Shown: positions 8,729 through 18,251 of the stretch, piece by piece
Numbering within the stretch: position 1 is the first letter of the stretch
Layout: each line of letters opens with the position of its first letter
NCBI RefSeq assembly: GCF_029873215.1
Contig: NZ_CP123620.1
Span: forward strand, 4,092,001-4,156,000
DNA length: 64,000 nt
Origin: Nocardioides sp. BP30
GTDB taxonomy: Bacteria; Actinomycetota; Actinomycetes; Propionibacteriales; Nocardioidaceae
Direction: 5' to 3'
Position numbers and translations under genes: made by a program
Notes under the pieces: model-generated
Databases searched by the model: none
What the model saw: only the letters and a program-made list of their open reading frames with translations
What the model was told of the DNA's origin: nothing

Positions 8729-11623
8729 ATGGACACCCCCAACTCACCCGACCGCAAGTGGTTCCGTCGATCGGGTGGCGAGACCGCCGGCGCCGTACCT
8801 GCTGAGACCGTCGAGCAGGTGGCCGCCCGTGCCGCCGAACAGGCCGCCGCCGCCGAGCGGCACGCCGGCCTGCGCCGCGCCGCCGAGCAGGCCGCTGCCG
8901 AGCAGGCCGCCGAGCGCATCGTCGCCGAGGAGCAGGCGGCCGAGCACGCCCGGGCGCGGGCCGAGGCCGACCGCAAGGCCGCCGACCACGCCGACATGGC
9001 GGCCGCCGCCCACCAGGCCCGCGTCGCGGCCGAGGAGGCGGCTGTCACGGCCGAGACCGCCCGCCGTGCCGCCGAGGAGGCGGCCGAGGCGCGCGCCAAG
9101 GAGCGGGTCCTCGCCGAGCAGGCAGCGGCCGAGCAGGCCAAGCTGGCCGAGGAAGCGGTACGCCGCCACCGCGACGCCGCGCAGCAGGCCGCTGACATCG
9201 CCGCGGCACGGGCACGCGCCGAGGACACCGCGAAGGTCCGCTCCGACGAGGCGGCTGCGGCGCACCAGGCCCGTACCGCCGCCGAGCAAGCCGCCGCGGC
9301 CCGCGCCCAGGAGGCGGCCCAGGCCCACGAGGCCAGGACAGCCGCCGAGACAGCGGCGGCCGGCAAGGCGGACGAGGCGGCCGCCGCGCACGGCGCCCGG
9401 CAGTTCGCCGAGCGCGTCGCTACGAGCATGGCCGAGAAGGTCAAGAGCGCCGAGGAGGCGCGGGCGGCGGCCGAGTACGCCGTCGCCGCGGCAGCGGCCG
9501 CTCGCGAGGCCGCCGAGCAGGCAGCCGCCGCCCACGCCGCCGACCGCGGCGAGGCCGAGCGCAACGCGTCCCTGCAGGCACTGCGCGCCACCGAGGCGCA
9601 CGAGGGCCGCCGACGCGCCGAGGAGGCGGCGACCGAGCGAGCACGCGAGACCGAGCAGGCGCACGCCGACCGGATCGCCGCCGAGGAGGACGCCGCCCAC
9701 GCCCACGCCGCCCGCGAGGCGGCCGAGAGTGCCGCCGCCGAGCAGGCACGACAGGCCGCCGAGGCGCACGACCGGCACGCCGCCGCCGAGGCCGCCGCGA
9801 GCGCCGCGCAGGAGGCGCGCGAGGCCGCCGAGGCGCTGGCCGAGCGCGCGCACCAGGCCCGCGAGGCCGCCGACCAGGCCGCCGCCGAGCACGCGCGGCT
9901 CGCGAGCGAGGCCCACCAGGCGCGCGCCGACGCCGAGCGCGCCGCCGCCGAGCGGGCCCGGGAGACCGAGGCCGCTCACGCCGCACGGCTCGCGTCGGAG
10001 GAAGACGGCCGGGCCGCGGTCGAGTCCGCGCACGAGTCCGCGCAAGGTGCCCACACCGCCCGACAGGCCGCCGAGGAGAACGCCGCCGCGGCCCACGCCG
10101 CTCGCGAGGCCGCCGAGGGCGCCGCCGCCGAGCAGGCCCGCCTGGCCGGCGAGGCGCACGACCTGCGCACCGACGCCGAGCACGAGGCGGAGAAGGCACA
10201 CACCTCCCGTCGGGCCGCCGACCTGGCCGCGCACGAGCACGCCGAGCGTGCCGAGCAGGCCCACATCGGCCGCACCGAGGCCGAGACGGCGGCGGCCGAG
10301 CAGGCGCGCGCCGCCGAGGAGGCCCACGCAGCCCGGCGCGCGGCCGAACAGACCGCGCAGGACGCGACCGACGCGGCACACGCACAGGCGCAGGAGGCCC
10401 ACGCCCGGCGTACGGAGGCCGAGAACGTCGGGCACCAGCAGGCCCTCGCCGCCGGCCAGGCCGCCGCCGCCGAGCAGGCCGCCCTCGCCCGCGCCGCCGC
10501 CGCAGCCGAGGCGGAGCAGGCGGCCCACCGGGCCGCCGAGGAGCGCGCCCGCGACGCGGAGGCCGCCCACGCCCGCGCGAACGACCATGCCGCGCAGGCG
10601 GTTGCCGCGCACGAGGCCCGGAGCGCCGCCGAGCAGGCCGCCGAGGCAGCCGCCCGCTCGCGCGCCGAGGCCGAGGAGGCCGCCGCCGGGGCACACCGGC
10701 ACGCGGAGGGCTCCGCTGCCGAGCGCGCAGCCGCTGAAGCGCGTACGGCGGAGGTGCTCGCCGCCGCCGCCGCCGCCTCGGAGCTGGCACAGCGACAGGT
10801 CGAGGAGGCGTACGCCGCCCGCGTGGCCGCGGAGGAGGCGGCCGCCGAGGCCGCCCGGTTGCGGGCCGACGCCGAGGCCCGGGTCGACCAGCTGGTCATC
10901 GACCGCCAGGCGATCGAGTCGTCGATCCGGCACCACACCGAGCTGGTGGAGACGGCGCTGCAGGAGCGCCTCGCGGCCGAGCAGCGCGCGGGCGAGCTCG
11001 CCCGTGAGCTGGCCGACCTGCGGGCGAAGGTCGTCGCGACCATCAAGGACAAGGGCTCCAAGCGCAGCCTGCAGGCGCTGGAGCTGGCGGTCGCCGCCGC
11101 GCCGGCACCGGTCGAGCCCGCCGGACCCGCCCCCGCGGCCCCCGCCGAGCCCGAGTCGCGGGCGCAGACCAAGAGCGCCTGGGCGCTGGCCGCCGAGTTG
11201 GCGCAGACCGGTCAGATCCCGAAGCTGACGCCGGACGTGCTGCGCGCCATGGACGCCGCCGGCGGCACCCTGCCGGACCCGGCCGAGGCGCCCCCCGTCG
11301 CAGCGGGCGCGCCGGCCCCGGCCCCCGCTGCCGAGGAGGACATCCGCAGCTTCACGCCGGAGAGCAAGCTCGGCCTGCTCACGGCCGGCGAGGTGACCGT
11401 CAGCGACCAGGGCGTGCTGGAGGTCCGCAAGGGCAGCCGCACCTACCGCTTCGACCTCTACGACACCGCCACCGAGGTCCGGATGAACGCCCGCCCGAGC
11501 AGCCGCCGCTGGCGGGTGGAGTTCCGCGCCGGCGATCAGGCCGTGGCCGTCGACGGCAAGATGGTCGACGCCGAGGCGTTCACCCGGGAGCTGGCGCGGT
11601 GGCGCCCGGAGCTGGGTGGCTGA
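8729..11623 (+). CDS. Very long Ala/Glu-rich coiled-coil protein with C-terminal folded domain
   Basis: The product is 964 aa of unrecognised family. Residues about 15-780 are nearly pure helix-former (A, E, R, Q, H) in a recurring pattern like EQAR-AEEAH-AR-AAE-AA, with roughly 20-22-residue periodicity, consistent with an extended coiled-coil rod. A short Pro/Ala linker (about 795-815) leads to a C-terminal part with KSAWALAAELAQTGQIPKLT, a second Pro/Ala linker, and an ending of about 85 residues that reads as beta-rich (KGSRTYRFDLYDTATEVRM). There is no signal peptide or TM helix, so it should be cytosolic, perhaps a scaffold or filament like actinobacterial FilP/Scy. That is analogy only. 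The start has GGAGG at 8721-8725. Confidence 0.8.
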   Translation: MDTPNSPDRKWFRRSGGETAGAVPAETVEQVAARAAEQAAAAERHAGLRRAAEQAAAEQAAERIVAEEQAAEHARARAEADRKAADHADMAAAAHQARVAAEEAAVTAETARRAAEEAAEARAKERVLAEQAAAEQAKLAEEAVRRHRDAAQQAADIAAARARAEDTAKVRSDEAAAAHQARTAAEQAAAARAQEAAQAHEARTAAETAAAGKADEAAAAHGARQFAERVATSMAEKVKSAEEARAAAEYAVAAAAAAREAAEQAAAAHAADRGEAERNASLQALRATEAHEGRRRAEEAATERARETEQAHADRIAAEEDAAHAHAAREAAESAAAEQARQAAEAHDRHAAAEAAASAAQEAREAAEALAERAHQAREAADQAAAEHARLASEAHQARADAERAAAERARETEAAHAARLASEEDGRAAVESAHESAQGAHTARQAAEENAAAAHAAREAAEGAAAEQARLAGEAHDLRTDAEHEAEKAHTSRRAADLAAHEHAERAEQAHIGRTEAETAAAEQARAAEEAHAARRAAEQTAQDATDAAHAQAQEAHARRTEAENVGHQQALAAGQAAAAEQAALARAAAAAEAEQAAHRAAEERARDAEAAHARANDHAAQAVAAHEARSAAEQAAEAAARSRAEAEEAAAGAHRHAEGSAAERAAAEARTAEVLAAAAAASELAQRQVEEAYAARVAAEEAAAEAARLRADAEARVDQLVIDRQAIESSIRHHTELVETALQERLAAEQRAGELARELADLRAKVVATIKDKGSKRSLQALELAVAAAPAPVEPAGPAPAAPAEPESRAQTKSAWALAAELAQTGQIPKLTPDVLRAMDAAGGTLPDPAEAPPVAAGAPAPAPAAEEDIRSFTPESKLGLLTAGEVTVSDQGVLEVRKGSRTYRFDLYDTATEVRMNARPSSRRWRVEFRAGDQAVAVDGKMVDAEAFTRELARWRPELGG

Positions 11624-11634
11624 GCGGGTGGTTG

Positions 11635-11789
11635 TGACCCCTGAGGGTCAAAACCGAACGCTGGGGGGCGAAGCATTGCCCGATAACCTGCGGTTCTGAC
11701 CCCTGAGGGTCAAAACCCAACGTTGGAGGCCGAAACATCGCCCAACAACCTGCGGTTCTGACCCCTGAGGGTCAAAACCGCCGCCGCTA
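11635..11789. repeat. Three copies of a 62-bp repeat carrying a TGACCC/GGGTCA palindrome
   Basis: TGACCCCTGAGGGTCAAAAC begins at 11635, 11697 and 11759, a strict 62-bp period; the third unit is cut short by the esterase gene. Within each unit TGACCC and GGGTCA flank CTGA. The 42-bp segments between palindromes are similar but diverged. The array fills the gap between two convergent genes, so it could act as stacked terminators or as a cluster of protein sites. Confidence 0.85.
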
Positions 11790-12806
11790 CAGCCCCGCCC
11801 TCAACGCAGCCGCGATCTCGGTGACCGCAGCCTTGGCGCTGCGCCCTGCGCCGATCACGTTCAAGAAGCCGTGGATCTGGTCGGGGAAGCGCCGCATCTC
11901 CACCTTGACCCCTGCCTCCTCCAGCTTGCGCCCGTACGCCTCGCCCTCGTCGCGCAGCGGGTCGAAGCCGGCGGTGGCGACGTACGCCGGAGCGACTCCC
12001 TCGGGCACCTCGGCGAACAGCGGCGACAGCCGGGGATCGCGAGGGTCCGCGCCGTCGGGGATGTAGGAACTGCCGGCCAGCGAGATGAAGCTCGTGGTCA
12101 GGTAGAAGCCCTCGCCGAAGAGCCGGCGCGACTCGGTCTCGCCCTCCATGTCGACCACCGGGTAGACCAGCAGCTGGAAGGCGCACCGCTCGGTGGCGGC
12201 CAGCGCGACGCCGGCGGCCAGGTTGCCGCCCGCCGAGTCGCCGCCGACACCGATCCGGGCGGGGTCGGCACCGATCTCGGCCGCGTGCTCGAGCGCCCAG
12301 TCGAACGCGGCGAGAGCGTCGTCGTACGCCGCCGGGAACGGGTGCTCGGGGGCCAGTCGGTAGTCGATCGCCAGCAGCCGGACACCTGCCTGCTCGGCGA
12401 GGTAACGGCACGACGAGTCGTGCGAGGTGAGGTCACCGAAGACGAACCCGCCGCCGTGGAAGAAGACGAGCAGCGGGCCCACGGCCGGGGCGCCCGTCGG
12501 GATGTAGAGGCGGGCAGGAAGGCTGCCGACGCTGAGGGTGCGGACCGACCCGATCTTCTGGGTGCCGCCACCGATGACCGCCTGACGCAGCAGCGCCGCG
12601 CGACCCTCGGCCATCGGCCTTGTCGAGGGGTCCGGCTCCCCGGCGAGCGCTGTGAGGCGCAGCATCAGCTGGGTGTCCACCGCGAGCGTCTGGCCGTCGA
12701 CCACGACGGGACGGCCCGCCAGCCGGCGCTGGAGCGCGGCAGGCAGGTTCATGGCGGTCACGAAGGCGAACTTCTCCACCGGGTGGCGCAGCGACTCAAC
12801 ACTCAC
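11787..12806 (-). CDS. Alpha/beta-hydrolase, HSL-family esterase/lipase
   Basis: The product is 339 aa. It has the hormone-sensitive-lipase oxyanion motif HGGGFVFGD, the nucleophile elbow GGDSAGGNLA, an acidic residue in GFDPLRDEG and the catalytic histidine in QIHGF. It should hydrolyse short or medium acyl esters in the cytosol; no signal peptide is evident. The N-terminal 60 residues (VEKFAFVTAMNLPAALQRRL) form a cap typical of the family. It is divergent from ppk across 74 bp and convergent with the coiled-coil gene, whose downstream 62-bp repeats reach into its 3' end. Confidence 0.9.
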   Translation of the reverse strand: MSVESLRHPVEKFAFVTAMNLPAALQRRLAGRPVVVDGQTLAVDTQLMLRLTALAGEPDPSTRPMAEGRAALLRQAVIGGGTQKIGSVRTLSVGSLPARLYIPTGAPAVGPLLVFFHGGGFVFGDLTSHDSSCRYLAEQAGVRLLAIDYRLAPEHPFPAAYDDALAAFDWALEHAAEIGADPARIGVGGDSAGGNLAAGVALAATERCAFQLLVYPVVDMEGETESRRLFGEGFYLTTSFISLAGSSYIPDGADPRDPRLSPLFAEVPEGVAPAYVATAGFDPLRDEGEAYGRKLEEAGVKVEMRRFPDQIHGFLNVIGAGRSAKAAVTEIAAALRAGL

Positions 12807-12852
12807 GCCCCGAACCTACCGCCTGGTAGCACACCCTCGCGAGGGAGCCGCC

Positions 12853-12874
12853 GTTCACCTGGGGGTGCCAGACT
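12853..12874 (+). promoter_or_regulatory. Weak PHO-box-like half site upstream of ppk
   Basis: GTTCACCTGGG matches one 11-bp direct-repeat unit of the actinobacterial PHO box; the following 11 bp match poorly. It ends 6 bp before the ppk start. PhoP control of ppk is known in Streptomyces, so the site is plausible but not proven. Confidence 0.3.
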
Positions 12875-12880
12875 GACCGC

Positions 12881-15049
12881 ATGACCATCGAGAGCACCGA
12901 CCGGAGCCCGGAGTCACCCACGCTCGCCGAGGCTCCCGACCGGGAGTACGACCTCGATCCGGTCTACGTCCCCGATCATGACGCCCTGGCCGAGGTGGAG
13001 AAGTACGAGGACCGCTTCCTCGACCGCGAGCTGTCCTGGCTCCGGTTCAACCAGCGCGTCCTGGAGCTCGCCGAGGACGAGTCCCTGCCGCTGCTGGAGC
13101 GGGTCCGCTTCCTGGCGATCTTCACCAGCAACCTGGACGAGTTCTTCATGGTCCGGGTCGCCGGACTCAAGCGTCGCATCGCGGCCGGCCTCGCCGTCAA
13201 GGCGGCCAGCGGCCTGATGCCGCGCGAGGTGCTGGAGCTGATCTGGCGCAACACCCGCGAGCTCTCCGAGCGGCACGCCCGCGTCTTCGGCGAGAAGCTG
13301 ATGCCCGAGCTGGAGGCCGAGGGCATCCAGCTGGTCCGCTGGAGCGACCTGTCCGACAGCGAGGTCAAGCACTGCAAGAAGCTGTTCAAGGAGCGGGTCT
13401 TCCCGGTGCTCACGCCTCTCGCGGTCGACCCGGCACACCCGTTCCCCTACATCAGCGGGCTCTCGCTCAACCTCGCCGTACTCATCCGTGACCCGCACTC
13501 CGGCAAGGAGCACTTCGCCCGGGTCAAGGTCCCGCAGATCTTCACCCGGTTCGTGCCGCTGGGCGAGAACCGGTTCGTGCCGCTCGAGGACATCATGCGC
13601 GAGCGGCTCTCCAAGCTCTTCCCGGGGATGCAGATCCTGGAGGTGCACGCCTTCCGGGTGACCCGGAACGAGGACCTGGAGGTCGAGGAGGACGACGCCG
13701 AGAACCTCCTCGCCGCCCTGGAGAAGGAGCTGCTGCGCCGCCGGTTCGGGCCCCCGGTCCGCCTGGAGGTCGAGGAGTCGATCAGCGACTCGGTGCTGGA
13801 CCTGCTCGTCTCCGAGCTCGGCATCTCCGAGGAGGAGGTCTTCCGCCTCCCCGGGCCGCTGGACCTGCGCGGCCTGCACGGGATCGCCGATATCAACCGC
13901 GAGGACCTCAAGTTCGAGGCGTTCGTGCCCGCGACGCACCGCCAGCTCGCGCCGGTGGAGTCGGCGGCGCCGGTCGATGTGTTCAAGGCGGCGCGGCGCG
14001 GCGACATCCTCCTGCACCACCCGTACGACGCCTTCTCGACGTCGGTGCAGCGCTTCATCGAGCAGGCCGCCGCCGACCCGCACGTGCTGGCGATCAAGCA
14101 GACGCTGTACCGCACCTCCGGCGACTCCCCGATCATCGACGCCCTGATCGACGCCGCCGAGGCGGGCAAGCAGGTGCTGGTGCTGGTCGAAATCAAGGCC
14201 CGCTTCGACGAGCAGGCCAACATCCGCTGGGCGCGCAAGCTGGAGCAGGCCGGCTGCCACGTCGTCTACGGCCTGATCGGGCTCAAGACCCACTGCAAGC
14301 TGGCGATGGTGGTGCGCGACGAGGGTCAGTACGGGATCCGTCGCTACACCCACATCGGCACCGGCAACTACAACCCCAAGACCTCGCGGATCTACGAGGA
14401 CCTGGGCCTGATCACCGTCAACGAGGCGATCGGCGAGGACGTCGCCCACCTGTTCAACAACCTCTCGGGCTGGTCCTCGGCGCCGGAGTACGAGCAGCTG
14501 CTCGTCGCTCCCCAGACCGTGCGCAGCGGGCTCGTGGAGCAGATCCACCGCGAGGTCGACCACCACCACAACGGCCGCCCGGCGCGGATCCGGCTCAAGG
14601 CCAACTCCCTGGTCGACGAGGCGGTCATCGACGCGCTCTACCTCGCCTCCCAGGCGGGCGTGCCGGTGGAGCTGCTCGTGCGGGGCATCTGCGCGCTGCG
14701 CCCCGGCGTACCGGGCCTGTCGGAGACGATCGAGGCGCGGTCGGTGCTGGGCCGGTTCCTGGAGCACTCCCGGGTCTTCTGGTTCGACAACGGCGGCGAG
14801 CCGCGGGCTTGGATCGGCTCGGCCGACATGATGCACCGCAACCTCGACCGCCGCGTCGAGGTGCTGGTCGAGATGCCTACCGCCGAGCTCGTCACCGAGA
14901 TCGGCGACCTGCTCGACCTGGCCTTCGACCCGGACACCCGGGCATGGATCCTCGGCCCCGACGGCGAGTGGACCCTCAACGACGGCTCGGTGGACCTGCA
15001 GGCGGCGCTGATCGAGCGGCAGCGGCGCCGGCGCCGCCAGAAGGCGTGA
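12881..15049 (+). CDS. ppk: Polyphosphate kinase 1
   Basis: PPK1 reversibly polymerises the ATP gamma-phosphate into polyphosphate. The 722-aa length is standard for actinobacteria. The N-terminal domain begins [19 protein letters not shown]; the middle domain has [16 protein letters not shown]; the catalytic core contains [38 protein letters not shown] and the phospho-histidine segment [13 protein letters not shown], followed by [11 protein letters not shown]. All key blocks are intact. It opens a phosphate block with the DUF47/Pit pair downstream and the pst operon nearby. In M. tuberculosis, ppk neighbours mutT1, and a MutT1-type gene lies in this same block. Confidence 0.96.
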   Translation: MTIESTDRSPESPTLAEAPDREYDLDPVYVPDHDALAEVEKYEDRFLDRELSWLRFNQRVLELAEDESLPLLERVRFLAIFTSNLDEFFMVRVAGLKRRIAAGLAVKAASGLMPREVLELIWRNTRELSERHARVFGEKLMPELEAEGIQLVRWSDLSDSEVKHCKKLFKERVFPVLTPLAVDPAHPFPYISGLSLNLAVLIRDPHSGKEHFARVKVPQIFTRFVPLGENRFVPLEDIMRERLSKLFPGMQILEVHAFRVTRNEDLEVEEDDAENLLAALEKELLRRRFGPPVRLEVEESISDSVLDLLVSELGISEEEVFRLPGPLDLRGLHGIADINREDLKFEAFVPATHRQLAPVESAAPVDVFKAARRGDILLHHPYDAFSTSVQRFIEQAAADPHVLAIKQTLYRTSGDSPIIDALIDAAEAGKQVLVLVEIKARFDEQANIRWARKLEQAGCHVVYGLIGLKTHCKLAMVVRDEGQYGIRRYTHIGTGNYNPKTSRIYEDLGLITVNEAIGEDVAHLFNNLSGWSSAPEYEQLLVAPQTVRSGLVEQIHREVDHHHNGRPARIRLKANSLVDEAVIDALYLASQAGVPVELLVRGICALRPGVPGLSETIEARSVLGRFLEHSRVFWFDNGGEPRAWIGSADMMHRNLDRRVEVLVEMPTAELVTEIGDLLDLAFDPDTRAWILGPDGEWTLNDGSVDLQAALIERQRRRRRQKA

Positions 15050-15195
15050 AACCGGCCACTGGAGACCGAACCCTCTCCCCTTCCGTCACGGCCGCGGCGG
15101 ACTTGCGCCTGCGCGAGACCACTCGCCGCTCACACCCTCACCCACGCGCTCGTCTAGCATGTGAGCGTTCGTCCACCCCACGCCAGGAGTTCCCC

Positions 15196-15813
15196 GTGCG
15201 TTTGCGTATCCGTCCGGTCGAGACATCGTTCTACGACCTCTTCACGGAATCGGCCCAGCACTTGGTCACCGGGGCGGCACTCCTAGCGGAGATGCTGAGC
15301 GAGACGGCCGACCACGCGAGCGTCGCGAAGCGGATGCGCAGCGCCGAGCACGCCGCCGACGAGACGACCCATGCGATCGTACGGCGGGTCAACTCCACCT
15401 TCGTGACACCGTTCGACCGCGAGGACATCTACTCCCTCGGCTCGGGCCTTGACGACGTGATGGACGCGATGGACGAGGTCGTCGACCAGATCCTGGTCTA
15501 CGAGGTCAAGGTGCTTCCACCCGAGCTGTCCGACCAGGTCGCGGTCCTGCAGCGCTGCGCCGAGCTGACGGCGGCGGCGATGCCGAAGCTGCAGTCGCTG
15601 CGCGACCTCGATGAGTACTGGATCGAGATCAACCGCCTGGAGAACCAGGGCGACAAGAACCACCGCCGCATCCTCGCCAAGCTCTTCTCCGGGGAGTTCA
15701 AGGCGATGGAGGTGCTCAAGCTCAAGGACATCGTGGAGTCGCTCGAGGAGTCGATCGACGCGTTCGAGAAGGTCGCGAACATCGTCGAGCAGATCGCCGT
15801 CAAGGAATCCTGA
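15196..15813 (+). CDS. DUF47 PhoU-like protein, Pit accessory
   Basis: This 205-aa all-helical protein is of the DUF47/PhoU-like family (FYDLFTESAQHLVTGAALL; AEHAADETTHAIVRRVNSTF; PFDREDIYSLGSGLDDVMD). The conserved E/DxxxD patterns in such proteins bind metal and are thought to gate Pit transporters. The start is GTG at 15196, with CAGGAG 6 nt upstream. Its TGA is immediately followed by the GTG of the Pit gene, so the two are coupled. A TAGCAT -10-like hexamer lies about 40 bp upstream. Regulation of low-affinity phosphate uptake is the likely role. Confidence 0.9.
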   Translation: MRLRIRPVETSFYDLFTESAQHLVTGAALLAEMLSETADHASVAKRMRSAEHAADETTHAIVRRVNSTFVTPFDREDIYSLGSGLDDVMDAMDEVVDQILVYEVKVLPPELSDQVAVLQRCAELTAAAMPKLQSLRDLDEYWIEINRLENQGDKNHRRILAKLFSGEFKAMEVLKLKDIVESLEESIDAFEKVANIVEQIAVKES

Positions 15814-16830
15814 GTGACGCTCGGGATCCTGATCGCGGTCGTCCTGATCGCGCTCGCCTTCGACTACACGAACGGCTTCCACGACGCCGCGAACGCCATC
15901 GCCACCTCGGTCTCCACCCGCGCCCTGACACCGCGGGTCGCGCTGATCCTGGCCGCGGTGATGAACTTCGTCGGCGCGCTGCTCGGCCAGGAGGTGGCGC
16001 ACACCGTCTCCGACGTGCTCCGGCTCAACGCCGCCGACGCCCACCACGCGCTCGTGATCGTGCTGGCGTCCCTGCTGGGCGCGATCGCGTGGAACCTCCT
16101 CACCTGGTACTTCGGGCTGCCCTCGTCCTCCTCGCACGCCCTCATCGGTGCACTCGTCGGGGCCGCACTGGCCGCCGGGTCGTCGTACGCGTCGGTGCAC
16201 TGGGACACGATCATCGACAAGGTGCTGCTGCCGATGGTGATCTCCCCGGTCGTCGGCTTCGTGCTCGCCTTCGCGGTGATGCTGGCGATCATGTGGATCT
16301 TCCGGCGGCGCAACCCGCACAAGGTCTACCGCGGCTTCCGGCTGCTGCAGACCGTCTCCGCGGCCGCCCTAGCCCTGGGCCACGGCCTGCAGGACGCGCA
16401 GAAGACGATGGGCGTCATCTTCCTGGCGCTCACCGTCGCCTACCCCGCCACCTACAGCGGCGAGAACCTGCCGGTGTGGGTGGTGCTCTGCGCCGCCTCC
16501 GCGATCTCGCTCGGCACCTACTCCGGAGGCTGGCGGGTCATGCGCACCCTGGGTCGCCGCATCATCCACCTCGACCCCGCCCGCGGCTTCTCCGCCGAGG
16601 TGGTCGGCGCCTCGGTCCTCTACGGGACCGCCTACTTCTTCCAGGCCCCGATCTCGACGACCCACACCATCACCTCGGCGATCATGGGGGCCGGCGCCAC
16701 CGAGCGGTTCAACGCGGTGCGGTGGGGCGTGGCGGGCAACATCGTGATCGGCTGGGTGCTCACCTTCCCCGCCGCCGGGCTCGTGGCCGCCGGGATGTAC
16801 GAGGTGCTGCGGGTGCTGTTCGGCGTCTGA
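15814..16830 (+). CDS. pitA: Low-affinity inorganic phosphate transporter (Pit family)
   Basis: The product is 338 aa and polytopic (about 8-10 TM helices). The PiT signature is duplicated: FDYTNGFHDAANAIATSVST near the N-terminus, and the inverted-repeat counterpart ALGHGLQDAQKTMGV with the later PISTTHTITSAIMG. PiT proteins import metal-phosphate complexes with protons. The start is GTG, directly abutting the DUF47 gene. A palindromic 53-nt element follows 8 bp after the stop. Together with PstSCAB this gives the cell both low- and high-affinity phosphate uptake within 6 kb. Confidence 0.93.
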   Translation: MTLGILIAVVLIALAFDYTNGFHDAANAIATSVSTRALTPRVALILAAVMNFVGALLGQEVAHTVSDVLRLNAADAHHALVIVLASLLGAIAWNLLTWYFGLPSSSSHALIGALVGAALAAGSSYASVHWDTIIDKVLLPMVISPVVGFVLAFAVMLAIMWIFRRRNPHKVYRGFRLLQTVSAAALALGHGLQDAQKTMGVIFLALTVAYPATYSGENLPVWVVLCAASAISLGTYSGGWRVMRTLGRRIIHLDPARGFSAEVVGASVLYGTAYFFQAPISTTHTITSAIMGAGATERFNAVRWGVAGNIVIGWVLTFPAAGLVAAGMYEVLRVLFGV

Positions 16831-16838
16831 GGGCCGCG

Positions 16839-16891
16839 CACCTGACCTTCTTCACCGAGACACGCCGACAGATGGTGATGAACGTCAGGTG
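16839..16891 (+). repeat. 53-nt palindromic element, copy A
   Basis: The arms CACCTGACCTTCTTCACC and GGTGATGAACGTCAGGTG are complementary at 16 of 18 positions around a 17-nt loop. The loop contains GACACGCCGAC, the reverse complement of the loop core in copy B at 17374. Copy A therefore lies inverted relative to copy B. It can also fold as a terminator for pitA. Confidence 0.75.
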
Positions 16892-17330
16892 TCACGCGGC
16901 GGGCAGCTGTCGTTTGAGCCAGACCCGGCGCTCACGATCGGTCAGCGCCCGCCGCTGGGCGACGGTGGACGTGTCGACCCACCAGTGCGGTTGGGCCAAG
17001 GTCCACAGCCCCGTACGCCGGCGCGCGGCCGCGCGCTGGTAGGCCGCGACCAGCCGACCCACGAAGCGCTCACGTCACCGCTCATCATGACGACCAGCTC
17101 GAGATCGAGACGTCGATAGAGTTCCTCACGATCAAGCTCGCGCTCGCGCGGCTCGAGGCCGTCGTGCGGTGCGCCGTTGTACTCGCCCACCACGCCGGCG
17201 ACAGGATCGATCAGGTCGGGCGTGACCAGGTGCCTGCCGTGGCCGCCGAAGAGCGGAGCGTTCACAAGCGGTCGCCCGCGGCGGGTCTCGAGCCAAGCCA
17301 TCCGCATGATCGACTGCGACCACCGGCCCA
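16892..17330 (-). pseudogene. Remnant of a DUF559-type (endonuclease-like) protein
   Basis: On the minus strand the N-terminal piece reads RRGRPLVNAP, then PDLIDPVAGVVGEYNGAPHDG and REELYRRLDLELVVMMSGD, the recognisable restriction-endonuclease-like core of DUF559 proteins. At about 17060-17070 the frame breaks; after restoring one missing base it continues ERFVGRLVAAYQRAAARRRTG and ends VWLKRQLPAA with a TGA at 16892. The N-terminal part expected for the family is missing; upstream is only low-complexity GTGCA/CCCAG repeats. This is a frameshifted, truncated relic, bounded by the two palindromic elements. Start position is approximate. Confidence 0.7.
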
Positions 17331-17373
17331 GTGCAGTGCAGTGCAGCCCAGCCCAGCCCGTGATCCCTCGGCG

Positions 17374-17426
17374 TACCTGACCTTTCTCACCAACCACCGG
17401 CGTGTCCCGGTGAGAAAGGTCAGGTG
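17374..17426 (-). repeat. 53-nt palindromic element, copy B
   Basis: The arms ACCTGACCTTTCTCACC and GGTGAGAAAGGTCAGGT are perfectly complementary over 17 bp, with a loop containing CGGCGTGTC. Aligned with the reverse complement of copy A (16839-16891), the length is equal and most bases agree. It also lies just downstream of pstB and could terminate the pst operon. Confidence 0.75.
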
Positions 17427-17459
17427 CCAGGGGCAGGTCAGGTGCCTGGGGCAGTCGGC

Positions 17460-18239
17460 TCAGCCGAAGCGACCGGAGATGTACGCCTCCGTGTCCGGGT
17501 TGTCCGGGGTGGTGAACATCGTCTTGGTCGGGTTGAACTCCACCAGGTGACCCGGCTGTCCGGCCGCCTTGAGGTTGAAGAAGCCGGTGTCGTCGGAGAC
17601 ACGGGCGGCCTGCTGCATGTTGTGGGTGACGATCACGATCGTGTAGTCGGACTTGAGGTCGTGGATCAGGTCCTCGATCGCGGCGGTCGAGATGGGGTCG
17701 AGCGCGGAGCAGGGCTCGTCCATCAGCAGGACCTCGGGCTCGACGGCGATCGCGCGCGCGATGCACAGCCGCTGCTGCTGGCCGCCGGAGAGGCCCATGC
17801 CCGGCTTGCCGAGGCGGTCCTTGACCTCGTTCCACAGGTTCGCGCCGCGCAGCGACTTCTCCACGATGGAGTCGGCCTCGGACTTCGGCATCCGCTTGGC
17901 GTTGAGCCGGTTGCCGGCCAGCACGTTCTCATAGATCGACATGGTCGGGAACGGGTTCGGCCGCTGGAAGACCATGCCGATGCGGCGGCGCACCTCGACC
18001 GGGTCGATGGCGGAGTCGTAGAGCGACTGCCCGTCCACCGTCACCTTGCCCTCGACGCGGGCACCGGGGATGACCTCGTGCATCCGGTTGAGCGAGCGCA
18101 GGAAGGTGGACTTGCCGCACCCCGAGGGGCCGATGAAGGCGGTGACCGCCTTCGCCTTGATGGTCATGTTGACGCCCTCGACGGCCTTGAAGTCGCCGTA
18201 GTAGATGTCGAGGTCGGTGACGTCGATGCTCTTGGCCAT
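17460..18239 (-). CDS. pstB: Phosphate ABC transporter ATP-binding protein
   Basis: The 259-aa ATPase powers high-affinity phosphate import with PstA and PstC. It has Walker [10 protein letters not shown] (about residues 33-41), the ABC signature LSGGQQQRL, Walker [14 protein letters not shown] and the switch histidine in [13 protein letters not shown]. PstB-specific features are [14 protein letters not shown] after Walker A and the ending [14 protein letters not shown]. It is the last gene of pstSCAB, 12 bp after pstA. The palindromic element at 17374-17426 follows its stop. Length and all motifs are standard. Confidence 0.96.
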   Translation of the reverse strand: MAKSIDVTDLDIYYGDFKAVEGVNMTIKAKAVTAFIGPSGCGKSTFLRSLNRMHEVIPGARVEGKVTVDGQSLYDSAIDPVEVRRRIGMVFQRPNPFPTMSIYENVLAGNRLNAKRMPKSEADSIVEKSLRGANLWNEVKDRLGKPGMGLSGGQQQRLCIARAIAVEPEVLLMDEPCSALDPISTAAIEDLIHDLKSDYTIVIVTHNMQQAARVSDDTGFFNLKAAGQPGHLVEFNPTKTMFTTPDNPDTEAYISGRFG

Positions 18240-18251
18240 GGGAGTTCCTTC

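Noticed and set aside
8744..10936. 730-codon minus-strand frame (Gly/Leu/Arg-rich)
   Set aside because: Mirror image of the Ala/Glu coiled-coil gene. Composition is fully explained by that gene's codon usage.
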